A stretch of DNA of 13,348 bases, taken from an uncultured Prevotella sp. (lineage in GTDB: Bacteria > Bacteroidota > Bacteroidia > Bacteroidales > Bacteroidaceae). The DNA is taken from positions 1 through 13,348 of the forward strand of contig USAI01000067.1 of NCBI GenBank assembly GCA_900552675.1, read 5' to 3'. Positions 7,021 through 13,348 of this stretch are shown here, piece after piece. The notes below the pieces were generated by a model that did no database searches, had not been told where the DNA came from, and saw only the letters and a list, made by a program, of their open reading frames with translations. The translations under genes were made by a program, and so were the position numbers. The number at the start of each line of letters is the position of its first letter. Within the stretch, counting starts at the first letter, position 1.

Positions 7021-7861
7021 CAATCGGGGTTTCAGTTGTTTTTACCTCTTGTTCTTCGGCATCATCCTCTTCGGCATTGTCCACCTCGGCAGCCTGTAAC
7101 AGGGTGTAGCCATCGGGCATATAGCGGCCCGCCATGTACAGCGATACCGCCATCGACACCAAGGCAGCAGCAATGGCAGCCACCATAAGGGCTATTTGCA
7201 GCACCACGGCCGTTACCCACGACTGTTGACACAGCAACAATGTCCATAGCACCCAGGGTGTAGATGCGATAACCGACAACGACATGCGCGACACGCCATG
7301 TAGCACGGTGCGTTCCATAGCACGTTTGCGAAAATAGAACAGCGCATCAGACGGTGTGGCACCATTGGCCAACAGATAGTGGTACAAATGTGCATGATGT
7401 TGCAACCCCATATTATAAAAGGTAAGGGCTCGGGCGTTTATCTCCATGATGCCGCCACACAGCAATGCTACCAAGGGCAGCAAGCGCGTGCTGACATCGG
7501 CCGCTGCCGACCCCATCACGATAAACACCTCGTAGAGCGTGAACAGTGCCACCGACACCGCCGTGCCCACCAGCACGGGCATGAAGTGCACACCCATGGC
7601 AAGCTTGGCGCGACGCGTAACCACAATGGCCGACATGATGATAAAGAGCAACGATGCCAATACATCGGCCCACACAGCACCAGCCATAGCCGTGCCCACT
7701 AACAAGAGGCACACCACAGCATATTTTAACAGCATGCCTATGAAGGCGGCCGTAGCCTTTTTCATGAGGCGTAAGCCATACAGCTGTATGAAGAAGAAGG
7801 GCACCAAGGCGGGCAGCAAGGCCAGCACCATTTGCACGAAAGACAATTGTATATTTGCCAT
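7001..7861 (-). CDS. FetB/UPF0014-like ABC transporter permease
   Basis: The 286-residue membrane protein has about six or seven hydrophobic segments: roughly 7-28, 38-60, 63-82, 92-116, 125-145, 195-212 and 215-245. The cytoplasmic loop resembles the UPF0014/FetB family: RLLPLVALLCGGIMEINARAL, then YLLANGATPSDALFYFRKRAMERTVL, equivalent to the family's P-x-x-G-M-x-x-GNAM and LALGATP-x-x-A motifs. E. coli FetAB is reported to export iron and to help resist peroxide. Here the family's usual GLVSLPGMMTG segment is not evident. The C-terminus carries an unusual acidic tail (about 259-286, AEEDDAEEQE). It lies 51 nt after the ATPase gene, its expected partner. The call of a FetB-like permease is fairly safe; the substrate is inferred. 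Confidence 0.72.
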   Translation of the reverse strand: MANIQLSFVQMVLALLPALVPFFFIQLYGLRLMKKATAAFIGMLLKYAVVCLLLVGTAMAGAVWADVLASLLFIIMSAIVVTRRAKLAMGVHFMPVLVGTAVSVALFTLYEVFIVMGSAAADVSTRLLPLVALLCGGIMEINARALTFYNMGLQHHAHLYHYLLANGATPSDALFYFRKRAMERTVLHGVSRMSLSVIASTPWVLWTLLLCQQSWVTAVVLQIALMVAAIAAALVSMAVSLYMAGRYMPDGYTLLQAAEVDNAEEDDAEEQEVKTTETPIDDENNN

Positions 7862-7912
7862 ATCTCTTTTTTAACGATTTCGTTTTCTTGTTTATGTAAA
7901 GGGTATCATTGC

Positions 7913-8539
7913 TTATGTAAGCGATACCAGATGATGGGCCACACCCACCAAGACAGGGTCAGACGTAGCCACCAGCACCGTATGCCCTAAGGCGGCATAC
8001 TGGCTAAGAAGACGCGTTACCACATGCGACAACGCATCGTCGAGACCGCCCGTAGGGTCGTCGGCCACCAATATGGAGCGGTGAGCCCCCAAGGCAAAGC
8101 TGAGCATGATGCGACGCTGCTCAGATGCAGAGAGGCGATAGAGGGGCGATGTCCAAAGCGCATCGTCGAGTTGCAGCGCAGGCCATAGCTGTTGCACATC
8201 GTCTTTGCGCAACGTTTGGTGCGACCGCTTGCTGCAGTCGGCATACAACTGCAGCAGTTCGTTGGCCGTTAGCTGTCCTGGCGCTTGCAGTGTTTGCGGC
8301 ACATAGGCCATGCGCGAGCGAAAGAAGACAGCTGTGGCAGGTTGCAACAGTTCGCCATCAACCGACACATACCCTTTCGCCAGTGGACGCAGCCCCACCA
8401 GCGTTTCGATAAGGGCCGTTTTTCCGCAACCCTTGCGCCCACAGATGGCCGTAAGGGTGCTGTCGGGCGCCGCCATCGAGAAGTTAGGCACCGTGGTATG
8501 GGCGTTCTTCACCCATATAGCATTTCTTATTTCTAACAT
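7913..8539 (-). CDS. ABC transporter ATP-binding protein, FetA-like, with divergent catalytic residues
   Basis: The short 208-residue nucleotide-binding protein probably pairs with the downstream FetB-like permease. Walker A is GRKGCGKT (34-41) and the Q-loop Gln is in AYVPQ (about 82). The signature is LSASE (136-140) in place of LSGGQ. Walker B is ILVADDPTGGLD (156-167), where the usual catalytic Glu is Asp161. The switch region reads VATSDP (190-195), with Ser193 where His is expected. Walker A and the first Walker B Asp are intact, so it should bind ATP, but hydrolysis may be slow or may depend on other residues. It starts at ATG 8539, 18 nt after the hexosaminidase stop, and appears co-transcribed with it. 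The ABC family is certain; FetA orthology rests on the neighbouring permease. Confidence 0.8.
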   Translation of the reverse strand: MLEIRNAIWVKNAHTTVPNFSMAAPDSTLTAICGRKGCGKTALIETLVGLRPLAKGYVSVDGELLQPATAVFFRSRMAYVPQTLQAPGQLTANELLQLYADCSKRSHQTLRKDDVQQLWPALQLDDALWTSPLYRLSASEQRRIMLSFALGAHRSILVADDPTGGLDDALSHVVTRLLSQYAALGHTVLVATSDPVLVGVAHHLVSLT

Positions 8540-8557
8540 TGCTATTGTTTTCTGTTT

Positions 8558-10849
8558 TTATTTGAAGAACAACTGTTTGGTATCCAGCAGTTTTCCTTCT
8601 GCGTCATACACGTCGAGCGAGAGGTCGCCACCGTTATGATCAAAATATTGCACGTTGATGGTGTGATAGCCCTTGCGCAGCGCCACCTGTGCCGACCGTT
8701 GTAGGGTTGAATGTTCGCCATCGTTATCAACGACCACCTGTCCGTCGATGCTAAGCAAGCTACCATCGTCAGAGGTGAGCTTAAAGCCGTAAGCGCCATC
8801 GGCAGGCACATAGATAAAGCCTGTGATAACGAGGCCAATATTGCCTTTCACCTCATTAGGTATGGTCACTTGGTTAATATGATAAGTGCCCTTAAGCGGA
8901 GCCGTGGTGATGCCAGCGCACGAGGGGCCCGTATAGTCGTACCACGTAGCCGTAAGGCCTTGAACAAGCTTATCGGGGTGCGCCACAGCTTCGTGGTAAA
9001 CAGCGGGAGCAAAAGAGGCATGTATTGCATCGCCCTTGTTACCATCCTTACCAAAAGCCCGGAAGCAGAAGGTGGTGGGCTGGCTCACTATGATGGGCTG
9101 TGTATAAAGCTGTGCATTGCTGTCGGGCACCGTGCCATCAGTGGTATAGCGTATCTCTGCCGAGGGGTCGGCACAGGTTACACGGGCTTGCCCCTTACCA
9201 AAATATATGTTTTGCTGAAACAGCCCCGTCAGGCCAGGCAGCCGGTAACGCACACCCATAGTCTCAAGGCGCTGATAATGAGCTGTAAGGCGCGCACTGA
9301 AGTCGGCATACTGTCGTTTCTCAACAGGCACCCATGCAGCCTCGGCCTGCGCTATCATGCGCGGTAGAGCCATATAAGTAAGGCGATTGAATGACGGTAT
9401 ATGTTCAGTCCACAGGTTGCCTTGCAGTCCTAACACATGCTGCCGATCGACAGAGGTCATCGCGGCGGGCACATCAAAGCAGAGAATTTTCTCTACATCG
9501 ATATCGTTTTCAACATAATCATAATAGAAATGAGTAGTGGGGCAGCACACCACATCGTTGCCAGCGCGCGTGGCTCTTACAGCAGCATCGGCATTGCCAC
9601 CACGCCACCACATAACCGTGGCCGAGGGCATATGTCCGCCATCCAGCATCTCGTCCCATCCTATCATACGTTTGCCATGAGCCGTGAAAAACGCTTGCAT
9701 ATTGTTGGTGAACCAGGCCTGCAGAGCATGGCCATCGGCCAAGCGGTTACTTTTCATGCGAGCCTGACAACGAGGACAATTTTTCCAGAACACCATGTCT
9801 ACCTCATCGCCACCAATGTGTACGTATGGCGAAGGAAAGAGGTTGAACAGTTCGGTCCACACATCGCGACAAAACTGCAACACGCGGTCGTTACCCAAAC
9901 ATAGTGGCGACGAGAAGTCGGCCCACTGGTTATTGGCACCACAACCCAACCACGGATAGCAAGCAATGGCGCTAAGCGAGTGGCCCGGCATATCTATTTC
10001 GGGTATCACCTCAATGCCTCGCGCCTGGGCATAAGCCACAATGTCTTTCACCTCGTCTTGCGTATAAAAGCCACCATACAGTGTGTCGCCCTTCTGGGTG
10101 ATGCGTAAGCTATGGGCCTCAAGTTGCAGGTCGTCATTATGCGTCATGGTGGCGTTTTTTTGGCACCAGCGGTCTTGGTTGTTCAGCGTGCGCCATGCTC
10201 CTTGCTCGGTGAGCAGTGGGTAGGCTTTTATCTCGATGCGCCAGCCTTGGTCGTCGGTCAGGTGCCAGTGCATCTTGTTCAGTTTATACAAGGCCATGAG
10301 GTCGAGAGTTTGCTTCAGCTCATCGGGGGTGAAGAAATGTCGCGAACTGTCTATCATCAAGCCACGCCAACCATAATGTGGCGCGTCGGCCACCGTTACC
10401 AGAGGCACAACAGCGGGCGTCTGGGTGCTGGTGGGCAGCAATTGGCGCAGTGTGGCTACACCGTTTACCAAGCCAGCCACACGTGGGGCCGATATCTTGA
10501 TGCCTTTGCCTTCTGTTTTCAACAGATAATGTTCTGACAGGGCGGCAGTGTTGGTCGATAAAGCCGAAGTCTTAAAAGCATTGTCGTCTTCAAGGGCGAG
10601 GCGTATGAAGCCTTGGCCAAAGGTAGCCACCCGAGCATCGATGCCATACTGTGCCAAGATAGAAGAAAGATAATGGCCCAGAGATTTCAGTGAGGGATGG
10701 GTTACGCGGATGGTAAAATGACGAGGCAACGTTACCTCGCCCTGTCCCCACTCTACCTGTTGGGGCTGTGGTATGAGGGGCACCGTAACGGTGGCGCTGA
10801 GGGCCATGCCGTTTAACAGAAATATTGCACCGAGGAAGAAACGCTTCAT
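8558..10849 (-). CDS. GH20 beta-N-acetylhexosaminidase with PA14 domain
   Basis: This exported exo-enzyme removes terminal beta-linked GlcNAc or GalNAc from host glycans, peptidoglycan fragments or chitooligosaccharides. The 763-residue protein starts with a signal peptide (MKRFFLGAIFLLNGMALSA), followed by a GH20b-type N-terminal domain (about 22-155). The catalytic barrel runs from about 158 to 510, with HWHLTDDQGWR (194-204), EIDMPGH (284-290), the catalytic pair Asp348-Glu349 in HIGGDEV, and VMWWRGG (412-418). Next comes a chitobiase C-terminal-type segment (about 555-615, IRYTTDGTVPDS). A PA14 domain ends the protein (about 628-763, GFIYVPADGAYGFKLTSDDGSLLSIDG), a module that binds carbohydrate in some proteins. 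It is the first gene of the minus-strand run, with a -7 box 55 nt upstream. Substrate-assisted catalysis is expected, since the Asp-Glu pair is present. Confidence 0.95.
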   Translation of the reverse strand: MKRFFLGAIFLLNGMALSATVTVPLIPQPQQVEWGQGEVTLPRHFTIRVTHPSLKSLGHYLSSILAQYGIDARVATFGQGFIRLALEDDNAFKTSALSTNTAALSEHYLLKTEGKGIKISAPRVAGLVNGVATLRQLLPTSTQTPAVVPLVTVADAPHYGWRGLMIDSSRHFFTPDELKQTLDLMALYKLNKMHWHLTDDQGWRIEIKAYPLLTEQGAWRTLNNQDRWCQKNATMTHNDDLQLEAHSLRITQKGDTLYGGFYTQDEVKDIVAYAQARGIEVIPEIDMPGHSLSAIACYPWLGCGANNQWADFSSPLCLGNDRVLQFCRDVWTELFNLFPSPYVHIGGDEVDMVFWKNCPRCQARMKSNRLADGHALQAWFTNNMQAFFTAHGKRMIGWDEMLDGGHMPSATVMWWRGGNADAAVRATRAGNDVVCCPTTHFYYDYVENDIDVEKILCFDVPAAMTSVDRQHVLGLQGNLWTEHIPSFNRLTYMALPRMIAQAEAAWVPVEKRQYADFSARLTAHYQRLETMGVRYRLPGLTGLFQQNIYFGKGQARVTCADPSAEIRYTTDGTVPDSNAQLYTQPIIVSQPTTFCFRAFGKDGNKGDAIHASFAPAVYHEAVAHPDKLVQGLTATWYDYTGPSCAGITTAPLKGTYHINQVTIPNEVKGNIGLVITGFIYVPADGAYGFKLTSDDGSLLSIDGQVVVDNDGEHSTLQRSAQVALRKGYHTINVQYFDHNGGDLSLDVYDAEGKLLDTKQLFFK

Positions 10850-10903
10850 AGGCTGTTTATGTCTTTATCTTATTGTTCTATTACGCTATGGGATGTTAAT
10901 GTG

Positions 10904-10911
10904 CAAACTTA
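10904..10911 (-). promoter_or_regulatory. -7 promoter box for the hexosaminidase operon
   Basis: The minus-strand reading TAAGTTTG matches TAnnTTTG exactly and would give a leader of about 47 nt. No good TTG -33 element is seen at the usual spacing, so support rests on the -7 box and position. It shares the 235-bp spacer with the divergent ABC-F promoter. Confidence 0.45.
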
Positions 10912-11042
10912 CAAAAAATAAATGATTTTTAAGGAAATTATGGCTTTAAATGTTTTATTTTTATGCCACGACCAGATTTGGTATGTATAAAAATATACGC
11001 GCCTTACGTTGTGTTTTGCATGGAGAATTGAATTATTTTCGT

Positions 11043-11050
11043 TAATTTTG
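11043..11050 (+). promoter_or_regulatory. -7 promoter box for the ABC-F gene
   Basis: TAATTTTG matches the TAnnTTTG consensus and lies 34 nt before the ATG at 11085. A TTTG at 11015-11018 is the nearest -33 candidate, with a 24-nt gap that is longer than the usual 19-21. Transcription would begin near 11057 with a short leader. Confidence 0.5.
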
Positions 11051-11084
11051 TAGGGTTATTTCACAATAAGCCCAAGAAACAGAT

Positions 11085-12719
11085 ATGATAACAGTTGATG
11101 GACTGACCGTCGAGTTTGGCGGCACCACCTTATTCAAAGACATTTCCTTTCAGATAAACGAGAAGGACCGTATAGCCCTGATGGGCAAAAATGGCGCTGG
11201 CAAGAGCACCTTGCTAAAGATTATTGCAGGCGTACGCACAGCCACACGCGGCACCGTATCGGTCCCGAAAGATTGCGTCGTGGCCTACCTTCCACAGCAC
11301 TTGATGACCGAAGACGGGCGCACCGTTTTTGAAGAAACCTGTCAGGCCTTTGCCCATCTGCACGAGATACAGGCTGAAATAGAACGTATAAACAACGAGC
11401 TCACCATTCGCACCGACTATGAGAGCGACGAATATATGCAGCTCATTGAAAAGGTGTCGACCCTTTCAGAGAAGTTTTATGCCATAGACATGACCCACTT
11501 TGAAGAAGATGTTGAAAAAACACTGTTGGGTCTTGGCTTTGAGCGCTCCGACTTTAACCGCCCCACGAGCGAGTTTTCGGGTGGCTGGCGCATGCGCATT
11601 GAGCTGGCCAAACTGTTGCTAAAGTCGCCCGACGTGCTGCTGCTTGACGAGCCCACCAACCACCTCGATATCGAGTCGATAGGCTGGTTGGAAGATTTTA
11701 TATGCAATAGTTCGAAAGCCGTAGTAGTTATCAGCCACGACCGCAAGTTTGTTGACAACATCACCACACGCACCATCGAGGTTACCATGGGACGCATATA
11801 CGACTATAAAGCCACATATAGCCACTATCTGGAGCTACGCAAAGAACGTCGCGAACAGCAGATGAAGCAATATGAGGAACAGCAAAAGATGATAGCCGAG
11901 ACCAAAGATTTTATCGAGCGTTTCAAAGGCACCTACTCGAAAACCTTTCAGGTTCAAAGTCGCGTAAAGATGCTTGAGAAGCTTGAGCTGATTGAGGTAG
12001 ACGAAGAAGACACCAGCCACCTGCGCCTCAGATTTCCGCCCAGCCCACGTAGCGGAGCTTACCCTGTACAGATGAGCGATGTAGCGATGAGGTTTGACGA
12101 CAAGACCATTTTCAGTGGCGTGAACCTCACCGTTGAGCGAGGCGACAAGATAGCCTTTGTGGGTAGAAATGGCGAGGGAAAGTCGACACTGGTAAAATGT
12201 ATCATGGGCCAGCTGCAAAACGAGGGCAAGCTTGAGCTGGGGCACAACGTGCAGATAGGCTACTTTGCCCAAAACCAGGCTTCGCTGCTTGATGGCGAAC
12301 TGACCGTGTTTCAAACCATCGACGACGTGGCTAAAGGCGAGGTGCGCAACAAGATACGCGACCTGCTGGGCGCCTTTATGTTTGGCGGAGAAGAGTCAAC
12401 CAAGAAGGTGAAGGTGCTGTCGGGGGGCGAGCGCACACGTCTGGCCATACTAAAGCTACTGTTAGAGCCCGTCAACCTGCTTATCCTCGATGAGCCTACT
12501 AACCACCTCGACCTCAAAACGAAAGATGTGCTGAAGCAAGCCTTACAACACTTTGATGGCACCCTTATCGTGGTAAGCCACGACCGCGACTTTCTTGATG
12601 GCCTCGTTAGCAAGGTATATGAATTTGGTCATGGCCGCGTGCGCGAACACCTGTGCGGCATATACGAATTCTTGGAAGAGAAGAAGATGGAAAGTCTGCA
12701 GGAATTAGAAAAGAAATAA
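11085..12719 (+). CDS. ABC-F family ribosome-associated ATPase
   Basis: ABC-F proteins are soluble twin-ATPase proteins that bind the ribosomal E site and influence translation or antibiotic sensitivity; they are not transporters. The 544-residue protein has two complete nucleotide-binding domains and no membrane segment. Domain 1 has Walker A GKNGAGKS (34-41), signature FSGGW (164-168), Walker B LLLLDEPTNHLD (about 183-194) and switch His218. The charged linker (about 240-320, with KERREQQMKQYEEQQK) is the P-site tRNA interaction motif region. Domain 2 has Walker A GRNGEGKS (360-367), signature LSGGER (445-450), Walker B LLILDEPTNHLD and His499. Both catalytic Glu residues are present. Length is close to the housekeeping YbiT/EttA-type members. 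I cannot say whether it is a housekeeping or resistance member. Confidence 0.92.
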   Translation: MITVDGLTVEFGGTTLFKDISFQINEKDRIALMGKNGAGKSTLLKIIAGVRTATRGTVSVPKDCVVAYLPQHLMTEDGRTVFEETCQAFAHLHEIQAEIERINNELTIRTDYESDEYMQLIEKVSTLSEKFYAIDMTHFEEDVEKTLLGLGFERSDFNRPTSEFSGGWRMRIELAKLLLKSPDVLLLDEPTNHLDIESIGWLEDFICNSSKAVVVISHDRKFVDNITTRTIEVTMGRIYDYKATYSHYLELRKERREQQMKQYEEQQKMIAETKDFIERFKGTYSKTFQVQSRVKMLEKLELIEVDEEDTSHLRLRFPPSPRSGAYPVQMSDVAMRFDDKTIFSGVNLTVERGDKIAFVGRNGEGKSTLVKCIMGQLQNEGKLELGHNVQIGYFAQNQASLLDGELTVFQTIDDVAKGEVRNKIRDLLGAFMFGGEESTKKVKVLSGGERTRLAILKLLLEPVNLLILDEPTNHLDLKTKDVLKQALQHFDGTLIVVSHDRDFLDGLVSKVYEFGHGRVREHLCGIYEFLEEKKMESLQELEKK

Positions 12720-12735
12720 ACCATCATAAATTGCG

Positions 12736-12792
12736 AATGTACATAACCGTGGGCAATGAATCAAAGAACAGGAGCCTACGGTTATGTACATT
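12736..12792. terminator. long inverted repeat between convergent genes, candidate bidirectional terminator
   Basis: AATGTACATAACCGT (12736-12750) is perfectly complementary to ACGGTTATGTACATT (12778-12792). The stem continues inward for four more pairs (12751-12754 with 12774-12777, one G-U), giving 19 pairs around a 19-nt loop. On the plus strand it lies 17 nt after the ABC-F stop and its 3' arm runs into TTTT. On the minus strand it is 30 nt after the DUF3784 stop but has no U-run. The stem is unusually long and only moderately GC-rich for an intrinsic terminator. Confidence 0.5.
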
Positions 12793-12822
12793 TTCTACCT
12801 TGTATCAAAAAAGAAAAGCGCT

Positions 12823-13128
12823 CTATTTCTTTTTTGCCCAAGTATTGGCTATAATAACACATATTGCCAAGACCACGAAGAATACGGCTGTAAGAACTTT
12901 TACATAACTATCACCAAAATATGACAGCGATAGAAGAAACACTGAGGAGAGTAAACAAACAATCATCATAACAATACGCAGACGCCCTATATTTACCTTC
13001 TCACGCTCTTCTTCGCTGGCTGTGTTATAGCCTGCAATAAGTTTGTCGCCTTTACCCAGCAACATCACAATGCCCAAAATGATGAAAGGGATAGCGCTAC
13101 AAACGCCAAAAATCTGTCTCGTATCCAT
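12823..13128 (-). CDS. DUF3784 domain-containing small membrane protein
   Basis: The 101-residue protein has three predicted membrane segments (about 5-24, 51-70 and 77-95). Between the first two it carries the DUF3784 signature GKGDKLIAGYNTASEEEREKVN. The C-terminus is basic (WAKKK), which suggests a cytoplasmic end. The family is widespread in Bacteroidetes and Firmicutes and has no assigned function that I know of. The start is ATG at 13128, with a -7-like box about 75 nt upstream. It is transcribed alone and converges on the ABC-F gene. Confidence 0.82.
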   Translation of the reverse strand: MDTRQIFGVCSAIPFIILGIVMLLGKGDKLIAGYNTASEEEREKVNIGRLRIVMMIVCLLSSVFLLSLSYFGDSYVKVLTAVFFVVLAICVIIANTWAKKK

Positions 13129-13201
13129 ATCGTTTATTTCTATTGATAAATATTCGTGTACCTATATTTATACTTTCTGCAATCATAGCCGCATTTGGCT
13201 G

Positions 13202-13231
13202 TAAAGATAGTTATTATTATTGAAACAACAA
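13202..13231 (-). promoter_or_regulatory. candidate promoter for the DUF3784 gene
   Basis: On the minus strand a TTG (13229-13231) is followed after 19 nt by TATCTTTA (13202-13209), one base off the TAnnTTTG -7 consensus and at the normal spacing. The predicted leader is about 65 nt, AT-rich and without an obvious ribosome binding site. Confidence 0.45.
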
Positions 13232-13295
13232 TTGTTTTCGTTAATGTTTATAACCATAGCCAATGTTGATATTCAGCACAGACAGTATTGCCTCT

Positions 13296-13348
13296 CAGTA
13301 CTTGCACCAAGTACTGCAGTAATCTCAAGCAAGTACTGCAGTAATCTC
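13296..13348. repeat. inverted plus tandem repeat block at the window edge
   Basis: CAGTACTTG (13296-13304) and CAAGTACTG (13308-13316) form a 9-bp palindrome with a 3-nt spacer. The second arm begins a 19-bp unit CAAGTACTGCAGTAATCTC that occurs identically at 13308-13326 and 13330-13348, a period of 22 nt. The second copy ends exactly at the window end, so the array may continue. The period is too short for a CRISPR repeat-spacer unit. Confidence 0.6.

Noticed and set aside
8711..9367. 218-codon plus-strand open frame
   Set aside because: It lies fully inside the GH20 gene on the opposite strand. The GH20 frame has all catalytic motifs, while the plus-strand product has no recognisable domain.
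9437..9904. 155-codon plus-strand open frame
   Set aside because: It is antisense to the GH20 catalytic barrel, including the GGDE motif, and has no independent support.
11835..12314. 159-codon minus-strand open frame
   Set aside because: It is antisense to the ABC-F gene, whose motifs are complete across this interval; the frame is a by-product of codon bias.
13296..13348. Possible start of a CRISPR array
   Set aside because: The period is 22 nt with only a 3-nt gap between 19-bp copies, leaving no room for spacers, and no cas gene is present.

Overview
The window looks like chromosomal DNA from a Bacteroidales bacterium, most likely a Prevotella-type genus. The support is a UpxY/NusG-type antiterminator, a GH20 hexosaminidase with a C-terminal PA14 module, a DUF3784 membrane protein, a Ugd of the type found in capsule loci, and several upstream sites matching the Bacteroidetes sigma -7 box TAnnTTTG. 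Coding DNA is moderately GC-rich and the spacers are AT-rich. No rRNA, tRNA, CRISPR array or intact insertion sequence was seen.

Left block (1-5111, all minus strand), read from promoter to end: a -7 box near 5104-5111; a leader of roughly 345 nt; a UpxY-like antiterminator with a long C-terminal extension (3709-4752); a helical-repeat gene that looks split by one in-frame TAA (2616-3677); an FRG-domain protein (1502-2644) overlapping it by 29 bp; and after an 86-nt gap a UDP-glucose 6-dehydrogenase (96-1415). UpxY proteins normally drive read-through of long surface-polysaccharide operons. Here the antiterminator heads a short cluster whose middle two genes are not sugar enzymes. This is the best candidate in the window for an undescribed functional unit.

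Middle block: a plus-strand Cof-type HAD phosphatase (5271-6128) converges on and overlaps by 17 bp a four-gene minus-strand run (10849 to 6112). That run, in transcription order, is GH20 beta-N-acetylhexosaminidase, an ABC ATPase, a FetB/UPF0014-like permease, and an exported DNA/RNA non-specific endonuclease. Spacing is tight (18 nt, 51 nt, then a 20-bp overlap), so one operon is likely. The ABC ATPase has non-consensus residues at the catalytic-Glu, switch-His and signature positions.

Right block: an ABC-F ATPase (11085-12719, plus) is transcribed divergently from the hexosaminidase, each with a -7 box in the shared spacer. It converges on a DUF3784 protein (12823-13128, minus) across a long perfect inverted repeat that could terminate both. 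The window ends inside a short inverted and tandem repeat block (13296-13348) that continues past the edge.

Most genes are ordinary housekeeping or accessory genes. The points worth follow-up are the UpxY/helical/FRG cluster with its interrupted gene and long leader, the degenerate ABC ATPase, and the repeat structures at the right end.
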